Source: CAUZFZ01 sp963579025
Lineage (GTDB): Bacteria; Planctomycetota; Planctomycetia; Planctomycetales; Planctomycetaceae
Direction: 5' to 3'
Length of the DNA stretch: 7,954 nt
Assembly (NCBI GenBank): GCA_963579025.1
Contig: CAUZFZ010000279.1
Coordinates: 1-7,954 of the forward strand
Under the pieces are notes generated by a model. It saw only the letters and a program-made list of their open reading frames with translations, made no database searches and was not told where the DNA came from. The position numbers and the translations under genes are program-made. Positions within the stretch are counted from its first letter, which is position 1. Each line of letters begins with the position of its first letter. This document shows, in pieces, positions 1 to 7,722 of this stretch.

Positions 1-7
1 AGAACAA

Positions 8-22
8 AGGACAATTTGTCCT
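8..22. repeat. Short near-perfect palindrome
   Basis: Seven-base arms (8-14 and 16-22, AGGACAA/TTGTCCT) are perfect inverted copies around a single central base. The spacing suits a dimeric repressor operator or a small dispersed repeat. It is not followed by a T-run on the plus strand, so it is a poor terminator candidate. No gene can be assigned to it, because the sequence to the left lies outside the window and the next gene starts over 300 bases to the right. Confidence 0.4.
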
Positions 23-77
23 CCTGACTGGCGCAAAACTCGTGCCAAAAGTCTCGAAAATTGTGTGTAAGGGTGAG

Positions 78-242
78 GGTTTCAACCCCGGGAAAATCAG
101 CCATTTCTGAACCACAGCCCCGGAGGGGCGACGGCAATTCCGTGTCGGTCTCTGCCGTCGCCCCTCCGGGGCTCATTGAAGCTCTCACCGCTTGTTTCCC
201 GGTGTTGAAACCCCGGGCTACTCGCCTTTGCCCCTCCGGGGC
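78..242. repeat. Nested GC-rich inverted-repeat element
   Basis: Two inverted repeats are nested. The outer arms 78-95 and 195-212 match at 17 of 18 positions. The inner arms 116-136 and 153-173 are a perfect 21-base inverted repeat with a 16-base loop. A core of the form GCCCC-GGA-GGGGC (117-129) recurs inverted at 160-172 and again at 230-242, and each core can itself form a 5-bp hairpin. The element has no credible coding content: short open frames over it lie within low-complexity repeat sequence. It fits the dispersed palindromic (REP- or MITE-like) repeats common between genes in planctomycete genomes; that placement is from general knowledge and no copy count can be made here. The rest of 1-346 shows nothing else recognisable. 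Confidence 0.75.
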
Positions 243-364
243 AGCAAAACTGTGCAACTTCAAAACGTTGACTTCGGATCCTTTGCCACATTGTGCTCAA
301 TCAGCTCGGCCAGTGACGCACCCGTGCGGTACACCCGTCGCCTTCAATGATCGCAGCAGGTTCG

Positions 365-1932
365 ATGAAGCAGTTTCTCTTCGCCGTGATCGTTAGCGTG
401 TTGGCCGTGTGCCAGATCAGCGCCGCAGATCCCGGAATCGAGTTTTTCGAGAAACGCATCCGTCCCGTACTCGTTGAGCACTGCTACAAGTGCCACTCCG
501 CGAGAGCAGACAAAGTCAAAGGCGGCCTGCGTCTGGACTCAAAGCGGACCGCGCTTGCCGGCGGTGATTCGGGGCCGGTGATTGTGCCTGGCAAGCCGGC
601 CGAAAGCCTGCTCATCGAGGCGGTCTCGCATTCCGGTGAGTTCGTCGACATGCCGCCGGATCGCAAGCTGCCCGACCGCGTGATCGATGACTTCCGTCGC
701 TGGATCGCCATCGGCGCCCCACTGCCACTCGACAGTCCGTCAGCAGGATCACCACAGCCGCAGAAGTCGATTGATATCGAGGCCGGGCGCTGGTTCTGGT
801 CCTTTCAGCCTCTAAGTCAACAGCCGGTTCCGGAAGTCACGAACGCCACCTGGCCAAACCGAAAACTCGAATGGTTCGTCCTGAATCAGCTTGATGCGAA
901 TCGGCTCGGACCGTCCCCATCGGCCGACCGTCGTACATTGATGCGGCGAGTCTGTTTTGACCTCACTGGTCTGCCACCGTCCGCCGAGGAAGTCGATACG
1001 TTCGTAAACGATCCGGCACCGGACTCGTATGAGCGACTGGTTGAGCGCTTGCTGGCGTCTCCGCATTACGGTGAACGATGGGGCCGGCACTGGCTCGATG
1101 TGGCACGCTATGCCGAGGACAATCCGACCGGTGAATCGACGTGTAAGCCTCCGCCGTATCCCTGGCCGTATCGCGACTGGATTATCCAGGCTTTCAACGA
1201 TGATCTGCCGTATCACGAGTTCGTCCGCCGACAGCTCGCCGCTGGGGCTGGCACGTCGGGCAGCCTCTGGTGCGCACTCCAGGAAACTTCGGAGCACTCG
1301 GTGAACGGCCTTCGCATCCACTGCTGCTCGACGACCTCGCCGCTCGGTTTGTTGATGGCGGCTGGTCGATGAAATGGCTGCATCGCGAGATCGTGCTCTC
1401 GGCCACGTATCAGCAGACGGTCGCACGAGACAACTCGCACAATGACGCCATCGATCCAGATAACCGGCTTCTGCGGCGGATGAACCTTCAGCGTCTCGAT
1501 CTCGAATTGTGGCGGGATTCGGTTCTGGCGGTATCCGGAAAACTCAACCGGCATATGTTCGGCAAGTCCCAGGGCATTGACGAGCGAGCGAACGTGCGCC
1601 GCACTGTGTATGGAACGATCACGCGTCAGAACCCCGCCGACGTATTGCGGCTGTTCGATTTTCCGGACGCGAAACGTCATTCGGATCAGCGAACGTTGAC
1701 CACGACACCACTTCAACAGCTCTACCTTCTGAACGGTCCGTTCCTGCGTGACGCGTCGGAAGCTGTCGTGCGAGAACTTGTCGACCAACCGCCAGCAGAA
1801 CCGAATGTCGGAGTTCGTCGGCTGTTTCGAGCGATCCTGCAACGTGAACCAAGTGAAGCGGAGACCGACATTTCGCTCGTGCTGATTCAGCCGACGGGTC
1901 CGGAATCCAATCTGCGAAGCATCGTGCGGTAA
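365..1932 (+). pseudogene. PSCyt1/DUF1549/DUF1553 protein, internally deleted and frameshifted
   Basis: This is the remnant of a secreted planctomycete cytochrome-type protein. From the ATG at 365 it has a signal peptide (K-Q then a hydrophobic stretch ending CQISA, about residues 1-20), a PSCyt1 heme domain with CYKCH (C40, C43, H44), and a DUF1549 region (about residues 165-300, with the LTGLPP and YGERWGRHWLDVARYA motifs). The match stops at FVRRQLAA (to about 1243), and the frame then ends at a TGA at 1370-1372. In another frame the DUF1553 end begins at about 1243-1249 (WGWHVGQPLVRTPGNFG) and runs to the TAA at 1930-1932, with WLHREIVLSATYQQ and TTTPLQQLYLLN. The stretch joining the two domains, probably several hundred residues in intact relatives, is absent. 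The usual final segment (a SNEF-type motif) also seems missing. The upstream ATG at 347 is in frame, but 365 gives the better signal peptide. Family function is poorly known; no partner DUF1501 gene follows. It could be two expressed fragments, but that is unlikely. Confidence 0.85.
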
Positions 1933-1937
1933 CTTAC

Positions 1938-1960
1938 TGTCGCACTATGGCATGGCGACA
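1938..1960 (+). terminator. Weak hairpin after the pseudogene
   Basis: Six-base arms (1938-1943 and 1955-1960, TGTCGC/GCGACA) with an 11-base loop start six bases after the pseudogene stop and are followed by a short AT-rich stretch. The stem is short and there is no clear T-run, so a role as terminator is only possible. Confidence 0.2.
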
Positions 1961-2002
1961 TAATTCCATCTTGGGAAAAGATGATCGCTCGTTGCTTCAA
2001 GA

Positions 2003-2020
2003 CCAGTAACGCATTACTGG
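2003..2020 (-). terminator. Small hairpin over the stop codon of the giant gene
   Basis: Perfect 7-base arms (2003-2009 and 2014-2020, CCAGTAA/TTACTGG) with a 4-base loop lie across the TAA stop (2014-2016, minus strand). The position between convergent genes suits a terminator or 3'-end stabiliser. The minus-strand sequence after it has no T-run, so factor-independent termination is doubtful. Confidence 0.25.
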
Positions 2021-5000
2021 CGAAATACTTCGTGCTTCGGATTGCCTCGCGCTTCGAGATACGCAAGCAGGTCGAGAATTTCTTCGAGACTCAGCGTGTT
2101 CAGCAGCTTTTGAGGCATCAGTGAGATTGGTGACGCGGCCTTGATGTCGATTTCGTCGGTTGGAATCACGATCGGTTCGCACTTCTTCATCCCGATCGGA
2201 TTGGGCATCAATGTGACGGCCTTGTCCGTCTCGGAAAGCAGCAGGCCGGTGTACTGCTTGCCTGCGTCCGTGACGATGACCCATGCCTGGAACTTCTTGT
2301 CGATCTCTTTGGACGGATCGATCATCGACCGCAGAATGTTCTGACGGTCCTTCTTCGCTTCGAGCTTCGCCAGATCAGGTCCGACGCGACCGCCGATGCC
2401 GTTCATTTGGTGGCATGCGAAACAGGCGATTCCGGTAAACAGCTTCTTGCCGTTCGCGAAAGAGCGGCCCTTCAGGTGTTCCGCGACCTGCTGAGTCAGC
2501 TCTTCGAATTTCCAGTCCCGGACGAATGGACGCACTTCACCGATCTCGGTTGGTTCGGCGATCGGGTTTTCGGCGAGGTACGCATCGACGTCGTTCACGA
2601 CATGCAGCACACCGGCCATTGTTCGCCAGTGGCCGGGGAAGGTGCAGACGTAGGGATAATCACCCGGCTCGCTCGGCGCGACGATGACCAGCCGTTCTGT
2701 TTCGCCAGCCTGAAGAAGTTTCGTGGCTTTCAGAATGTGCGGCAAATCGGGGACAAACCCCTTTGCAAAGGCATCTGGCGAAGTCGCCATCCGCTCGCCA
2801 GCCTGAGCGACTTCGAGCATCTTGCCGGGAGCGACCAGCAGCAGGTTGTGCGGCATGATGTCCGTGTTTTCGAGCACCAGCTCGAACGGCTTGCCGGCCT
2901 GGACGGCGACTTCTGGACGGTCATACCGCATCCGATGCGGAATCGTACGGATGGTCACGATGCGGACACCCAGATCGCCGATCTCAATCTTGAGCATTTT
3001 CCTCTGCGACGTGGGAAGCAGACTTGTGAGATCATTCGCCAGTTGCAGCGACGTACGCACTTCAATTGTTGCTCGTTCGGCGGCACTCGCATTCTTCGCA
3101 TGAGCGATCAGTGAGCGGGTCAGCGGGCCAGCCAGTTGTTCATCTTTCGGCCAGCGGTAACGCGGGATGCGTTGAATGCCTCTCACGGCCGATGCTCTCA
3201 GGTCGCCCTTCTGAGCGAATCCAGCCAGCGTGCGGAACGTGTCGGCATCGTGGCCCGGGATATAAGTGATGGCATTGATCGCGGCACGCCGGACTGCCGG
3301 AGTCGGATCACCACCGAGTTCAAAACGCACGGATTCCACGGGCGCCTTGTTACCACCCTTCTGAAAAACGGGCTTTCGGTCCGCGTCCAGGACAACCAAC
3401 TTGAAGCCTGCCAGGCGATCAACGTACTGGCCATTGCCTTCGCTTCGATTCCAGATTGCGATGCCTTCGATGGAAACCTCTCGACCGAGGTCGACTTCCC
3501 ACCAGGCATTGTTTGCCTGCTTCGAGTGCGTCTGGCCCTTGTCGGTAAAAGTTCCGGACTTGTTGCCATCGATGGCCCGCCCGGCTTCTCCGCCGAAGTC
3601 CGTGCTGATCTGCTTTGCCTTACCACCACGAGCGATGTTTTTGCCCTCACTGAAGACTTCGACTTCGGCCAGTGTCAGCACACGTCGGCGACCAGGCAGT
3701 TCGATACGAACGAATCGACCGGATGTGCCCTTCGCCCGCTCGGCCTGCCGCGCAAACTGTTTGGGTAATCCGTGAATCAACGGTTCCACTCGGTCGTAGA
3801 GTGCTCCGCGGAAGCCAGCGTCGGGAATGATATGCACCGCCGCAAGAAAATCCTTCAGCGACTGGATCGACCGCTGCGCCAGTTTCCACGCCGGGTCGAT
3901 CGATTGATCGGCGGAGATCAACGCGACATAACCGATCCGCCGCGTAATGGACCGCTTCGCTGACAGTGTCCATTTTTCGAACAGGTCTCGCGTGCTGACG
4001 AGTTCCGTCGGATCACGACGGCTGAGTAGCAGCACAAGATCGAAGATCACCTGCTGGGCTCCGACGACGTCTGTCCTGTCCACGTACTCGATCGCGCCCG
4101 TCAACTCGGCGAGTTCGCTGGTCTTCTTCGCTTTGGCCAGACCGCCCAGCGCGTCCATTCGCGACTGCTCTTTGACCGCCGGGCGTGTCAACAGTGCCAG
4201 ATAAACGGGCGGTGTCTTCGGCAGCTTGATCAGGTCGGCCGTCGGGATGCTCCCCAGGATGTATTCAATGCCCGCCGGGTTGTTGGCGGCGAATGTTTCG
4301 CCGGCGCTGATCGCCGACTTCCACAACGGCTGCATGCCGCGGATGACTTCTTCCAGGGCGTAGTCGATGTAGTAGTCCCGCGGGTGCTTCACAGCTTCCA
4401 GAGCAACTTCGGCCGCCTTCGCCGTGTTAACCCACGAGCACGCGCGAATGGCTTCCAACCGGACTCGGGGGTGATCGTCATTCGCCGCACGGCTCAGGAT
4501 TTCAATGACCGTGTCCTGCGGGAGTCGGTCTCGCCAGTGGCTGACGACGCGAACACCAGCCGCGCGGGCGCGGGCGTCGGACGACGTCAGAACTTGAGTC
4601 AGGAGCCCTGTCGAAAAGTCGTTCACGACGTTGTGATTCTGGCAAATCCACAATGCTTCCAGCTTTCGGTGCTCGATGTCATCCTCATTCGCCGACCGCT
4701 GCAGCCAACGTTGTGCCCCACCGACGGCTGTGCTGGCGGGGAATGATCGCAGTTGAATTCGGGCCCGGTGCCGAACGCGAATCTCCGGTGCGGCAAGACG
4801 CCGACAGAGTTGGTCAGCCGACAGTTTCGTCAGGTCCTCGACCTTCTGCAGCGGACGGCCTTTGTAAGTGACTCGCCAGATGCGACCGTGTGAGTGATCG
4901 CGATTGGGATCGCGGAGGTTGTGCTGCATGTGGCCGATCAGCGGGTTGAACCAGTCGACGATGTAGAGAGCACCATCAGGTCCGAACTGCAGGTCGGTCG

Positions 5001-6975
5001 GGCGAAAGTTGCGATCGGAGGAGAACAGAATCGGCTCGATTTCTTCTCCAACGAATCCCGAGTCCTTGTCTTTCACCGTGTGCTGCAACACGCCCTGGAA
5101 ACCGATGCAGTTGTTGAGCAGGTAATTGCCCTGAGCTTCCGGCGGGAAATGGCTTGATGAGACGATTTCGCAGCCCGCTGTGGGACGGACACGTTTCGGG
5201 AAGAACTGCTCCATCTTCTTCCGATAAGTGAACTTGAACGGACCGAAGTCGTCCTCGCCCTCGAAGTTCTGCGTCCGCATGGAGAACGCAGTGCCGTAGT
5301 AGTTCGCGCCGCCGGAAGCGTCGGCAACGAAATTCTGGCCCCATTCGTCCCAGCAATGGCCCCATGGATTGGCAAAGTTGTAACTGACGAATGTCTCGAG
5401 TTTCTGGCGTGTCGGATCGAAGCGGTAGACGGCCCCGTGTCCGTTTCGGATGGGACCGTACGGCGTCTCCGACTGAGTAATATGGAACGTGCCTTCGTGC
5501 ATGTAGAAGCCGCCGCCCGGCCCCCACTGGAAAGCACCGATGGCGTGATGGCTGTCACCAGAATCAAATCCGCCAGACAGAATGCGTTTGAAGTCGTACT
5601 TGCCGTCGTTGTCCGTGTCTTTGAGGAACACCAGATTCGGTTCCTGAGCCACGTAAACACCGCCGTCGCCGACTTCGAAACCGGTCGGTAGATGCAGGTC
5701 GTCGGCGAAGACCGTTTGCTTGTCCGCTTTGCCGTCGCCGTCCGTGTCTTCAAAGATCAGCAGTTTATCCTGCGGCTTGTTGGGCGGCTGATACTGCGGG
5801 TAACTCGGCATCGTGGCGACCCACAGTCGCCCGGCCGCGTCCCACGTGAAGTTGACCGGGTTCTTCAGATCGGGAAAGTCGATTTCCGAGGCGAACAGAT
5901 TGACTGCGTAACCATCCGCGATCGTGAACTTCTTGATGGCCTCTTCCGGCGGCAGGATGATGATCGGCTGTTTGAAGTTGGTCGGCACGTCGTACAGCTT
6001 GCGTGTCGCCGAGTAGTCGACCGGTGCTGTCGGAGGCTTGCCCGCCAGGATGGAGTGAATGCGTGTGTCGACAACGGCGCACATCTCGTCGAGCTTTGCC
6101 CGCTCATTCTCCAGCACATAAGCATCCGTGAACGGCGGATTGCCGTTCGGTCGCTGCGACCGACCGCCGTAGATGTAAAAGCCATTTACGGCGCGGTAGC
6201 GATGAAAGTACTGAAAGTTCTTCTCGGCAATCTCATCCATCAGCGGCTGTGCGATTTCGCTCGCGTCGGAGGACTTTCCGAACAGGGCCTGCGCCACGAC
6301 TGGAGCCAGCATCCGGTATCCCTCGCCGGTCATATGGATGCCGTTGAACGTGAACGGCGTTTTCTGACCTTCGAATTCACGCAACGATCGACTGAAGAGA
6401 TCGACGAACGGCACCTTCAACTCGGAACAAACCGCGGCCATGGCCTTTGTGTACAGCTCAAGGTTCGGATTCGTGTCTGAACCGTCCGGCAAATTCGGGC
6501 TGTCGAGGTCCTCGTGAGCGATCGGTGAAAGCAGTACAAGTCGCGGAGCACCATGACCGGAGTAGTTCTGCTTGCGCGTATGCTCGATGAATGCTCGCAG
6601 TTCCTGTTGAAACGTCGGGACTCCAGTCGAGCCATCGAATGACTCGCTGAATCCGAAGCACGCGAGAATGACATCCGCGCGGGCCAGAGTGAGATGCTTG
6701 TCGGGCTCACCGAAGTCCAGCGATCGCGGGCGAAAGCGGACTTCATCCGCCATGAACCCCTGACTCCGGACGGTGACATTCAGTGCCGGATGCAGAGCCT
6801 GAATCTGAGCTTCAATGTGCCCGAAATACTGCTCGCGTTCGGCGAATCCGCCGCCAATCAGAACGATGTGGTCGCCCTTTTTCAGTTCGAGCACCCCGTC
6901 CGCTCGCAAATTGCCGCCGAGCCCCGTCGTCAGTATGGCGCCCATGAGAAGCGTCTGGAAAATGGTCCGTTGCAT
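2014..6975 (-). CDS. Giant secreted multidomain protein: SGNH-like, PVC-type dehydrogenase propeller, HEAT, discoidin, azurin-like copper and cytochrome c domains
   Basis: About 1653 residues counted from the ATG at 6975, which an AGGG ribosome site precedes by 8 bases; an in-frame GTG at 6984 overlaps that site. The order is: signal peptide (1-25); SGNH-hydrolase-like domain (about 34-232) with altered catalytic blocks; linker with YIYGGRSQRP; PVC-type membrane-bound dehydrogenase propeller (about 348-705), with two DxDxDG calcium-binding-like loops (410-418, 453-461); HEAT-like helical repeats (about 717-1072, resuming about 1225-1270); an inserted discoidin F5/8C domain (about 1086-1220, with NIARGG and WWEVDLG); an azurin-like cupredoxin (about 1327-1459) with ligands H1376, C1444, H1449 and M1453; and a Pirellula/Verrucomicrobium-type heme domain (about 1502-1642) with CFACH (C1518, C1521, H1522) and probable axial M1620. 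The likely role is extracytoplasmic oxidation of a sugar-like substrate, with electrons passed through copper and heme. The domains are seen; substrate and electron path are inferred. No frame disruption is visible. Its 3' end faces the DUF1549/DUF1553 pseudogene. Confidence 0.93.
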   Translation of the reverse strand: MQRTIFQTLLMGAILTTGLGGNLRADGVLELKKGDHIVLIGGGFAEREQYFGHIEAQIQALHPALNVTVRSQGFMADEVRFRPRSLDFGEPDKHLTLARADVILACFGFSESFDGSTGVPTFQQELRAFIEHTRKQNYSGHGAPRLVLLSPIAHEDLDSPNLPDGSDTNPNLELYTKAMAAVCSELKVPFVDLFSRSLREFEGQKTPFTFNGIHMTGEGYRMLAPVVAQALFGKSSDASEIAQPLMDEIAEKNFQYFHRYRAVNGFYIYGGRSQRPNGNPPFTDAYVLENERAKLDEMCAVVDTRIHSILAGKPPTAPVDYSATRKLYDVPTNFKQPIIILPPEEAIKKFTIADGYAVNLFASEIDFPDLKNPVNFTWDAAGRLWVATMPSYPQYQPPNKPQDKLLIFEDTDGDGKADKQTVFADDLHLPTGFEVGDGGVYVAQEPNLVFLKDTDNDGKYDFKRILSGGFDSGDSHHAIGAFQWGPGGGFYMHEGTFHITQSETPYGPIRNGHGAVYRFDPTRQKLETFVSYNFANPWGHCWDEWGQNFVADASGGANYYGTAFSMRTQNFEGEDDFGPFKFTYRKKMEQFFPKRVRPTAGCEIVSSSHFPPEAQGNYLLNNCIGFQGVLQHTVKDKDSGFVGEEIEPILFSSDRNFRPTDLQFGPDGALYIVDWFNPLIGHMQHNLRDPNRDHSHGRIWRVTYKGRPLQKVEDLTKLSADQLCRRLAAPEIRVRHRARIQLRSFPASTAVGGAQRWLQRSANEDDIEHRKLEALWICQNHNVVNDFSTGLLTQVLTSSDARARAAGVRVVSHWRDRLPQDTVIEILSRAANDDHPRVRLEAIRACSWVNTAKAAEVALEAVKHPRDYYIDYALEEVIRGMQPLWKSAISAGETFAANNPAGIEYILGSIPTADLIKLPKTPPVYLALLTRPAVKEQSRMDALGGLAKAKKTSELAELTGAIEYVDRTDVVGAQQVIFDLVLLLSRRDPTELVSTRDLFEKWTLSAKRSITRRIGYVALISADQSIDPAWKLAQRSIQSLKDFLAAVHIIPDAGFRGALYDRVEPLIHGLPKQFARQAERAKGTSGRFVRIELPGRRRVLTLAEVEVFSEGKNIARGGKAKQISTDFGGEAGRAIDGNKSGTFTDKGQTHSKQANNAWWEVDLGREVSIEGIAIWNRSEGNGQYVDRLAGFKLVVLDADRKPVFQKGGNKAPVESVRFELGGDPTPAVRRAAINAITYIPGHDADTFRTLAGFAQKGDLRASAVRGIQRIPRYRWPKDEQLAGPLTRSLIAHAKNASAAERATIEVRTSLQLANDLTSLLPTSQRKMLKIEIGDLGVRIVTIRTIPHRMRYDRPEVAVQAGKPFELVLENTDIMPHNLLLVAPGKMLEVAQAGERMATSPDAFAKGFVPDLPHILKATKLLQAGETERLVIVAPSEPGDYPYVCTFPGHWRTMAGVLHVVNDVDAYLAENPIAEPTEIGEVRPFVRDWKFEELTQQVAEHLKGRSFANGKKLFTGIACFACHQMNGIGGRVGPDLAKLEAKKDRQNILRSMIDPSKEIDKKFQAWVIVTDAGKQYTGLLLSETDKAVTLMPNPIGMKKCEPIVIPTDEIDIKAASPISLMPQKLLNTLSLEEILDLLAYLEARGNPKHEVFRQ

Positions 6976-6983
6976 GCTGTTCA

Positions 6984-6987
6984 CCCT
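6984..6987 (-). promoter_or_regulatory. Ribosome binding site that decides the start of the giant gene
   Basis: On the minus strand, AGGG (6987 down to 6984, within GGCAGGG) stands 8 bases before the ATG at 6975, an ideal spacing. The alternative in-frame GTG at 6984-6982 begins on the last base of this motif and has no comparable site of its own. The ATG is therefore preferred. An A-rich stretch (minus strand of the T-run near 7001-7006) lies just upstream in the leader. Confidence 0.6.
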
Positions 6988-7187
6988 GCCTGTGGAAACG
7001 CTTTTTTGTGAGGTCGATCATGTTAGCGACGGCCGGTCACAGGCTCCATTCAGCGAAATCCCCTTTGGTACCGGCCCCGATGGCCAATGACGTGCTGGTC
7101 CGTCCATTGGACTGCGGATTTCCCACATCAGCCTCGAGCAACGGACGGGGCCAAACGAGGTCGGAAAGACATGACAGATTTCGACGA
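6985..7187. other. Intergenic gap between the RsbW-like and giant genes
   Basis: About 200 bases carry no credible gene. On the minus strand the stretch would hold the 3' end of the RsbW-like transcript and the leader of the giant gene. A 6-base inverted repeat (7084-7089 and 7105-7110, CCAATG/CATTGG) with a 15-base loop is the only structure seen, and it is too weak to call a terminator. No convincing sigma-70 promoter was found by eye. The gap leaves room for a separate promoter for the giant gene. Confidence 0.4.
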
Positions 7188-7661
7188 TTACGAGCGATGT
7201 CGTGTCATGGTGATCGTGTTGCCGCTGGCGTCATGCTTCACATGGTCCATGTACGAGCGGATCAGCATCAGGCCGCGACCGTGGGCATTCTGCCGGTGTT
7301 GGGCTTCGGAAGGATCAGGGATCTCAGTGGGATCGAACCCTGGCCCCTCATCACGCACAGTGAGGGTCAGCGACTCTGAAGTCAGGGCCACTGTGATGAA
7401 GACGCGCCGATCGCAGTACGGTTGCTGTTGCGACCGAGAGTCACCCAGCTCGCGGTAGCCTGGATCATGGACGTCACGCAACGTGGAATTGAGTTCCAGG
7501 TTGCCATGATCGATCGCATTGCTCACGGCCTCTTTCAGGGCCATCGTGATCCGGAACACCTCCGACTGATCTCCAAAGCGAGCCCGTCGCAGTTCTTCGT
7601 TCACACGACCGATCAGTTCCTCGGTCTGTGCGTGATCATTCGGGATTTCGAATTTCAGCAT
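7188..7661 (-). CDS. RsbW/SpoIIAB-like ATP-binding protein (anti-sigma factor serine kinase type)
   Basis: A cytoplasmic protein of 157 residues, the usual size for single-domain GHKL ATPases of the RsbW/SpoIIAB type. Numbered from the ATG at 7661, the N box is ALKEAVSNAIDHGN with E44 and N48, the G1 box is VRDEGPGF with D103, and the G2 box is NAHGRGLMLIRSYMD (125-139), the form typical of anti-sigma kinases. There are no membrane segments or sensor domain. Relatives bind a sigma factor or phosphorylate a STAS-domain anti-anti-sigma factor on serine; neither partner is in the window. A GTG at 7664 is an equally possible start: GGAG lies 11 bases before the GTG and 14 before the ATG, so the sequence does not settle it. 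The gene lies upstream of the giant secreted gene on the same strand with a gap of about 0.2 kb, too wide to assume one operon. The target is unknown. Confidence 0.88.
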   Translation of the reverse strand: MLKFEIPNDHAQTEELIGRVNEELRRARFGDQSEVFRITMALKEAVSNAIDHGNLELNSTLRDVHDPGYRELGDSRSQQQPYCDRRVFITVALTSESLTLTVRDEGPGFDPTEIPDPSEAQHRQNAHGRGLMLIRSYMDHVKHDASGNTITMTRHRS

Positions 7662-7712
7662 CACGCTGGCAGAGACTCCGGGATGGCGCCGCGCATCAGT
7701 TCGAACGAGTCA

Positions 7713-7722
7713 CGTCATGACG
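7713..7722. promoter_or_regulatory. Ten-base palindrome upstream of the RsbW-like gene
   Basis: CGTCATGACG is a perfect 10-base palindrome about 50 bases before the start of the RsbW-like gene, where an operator would sit. A palindrome of this length can occur by chance and no matching promoter boxes are clear, so a regulatory role is only suggested by position. The remainder of 7665-7898 shows no gene. Confidence 0.2.

Noticed and set aside
78..242. CRISPR array
   Set aside because: The copies are inverted rather than direct and unevenly spaced, and there are no spacers of constant length or cas genes.
268..296. Possible sigma-70 promoter (TTGACT) before the cytochrome pseudogene
   Set aside because: No acceptable -10 box occurs at 16-18 bases spacing; the best candidate matches only three of six positions.
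61..396. Open frame of 111 codons over the left repeat element
   Set aside because: Its sequence is made of the inverted repeats and overlaps the start of the secreted cytochrome gene; there is no family resemblance.
812..1842. Minus-strand open frames of about 200 codons opposite the pseudogene
   Set aside because: They are rich in Arg and Ser as expected from reversed GC-rich codons, and the plus strand carries the known DUF1549/DUF1553 motifs.
2407..6480. Several plus-strand open frames of 60-260 codons opposite the giant gene, the longest at 5692-6480
   Set aside because: They are antisense shadows of a GC-rich coding gene, have no recognisable domains, and the minus-strand frame is continuous with clear domains throughout.
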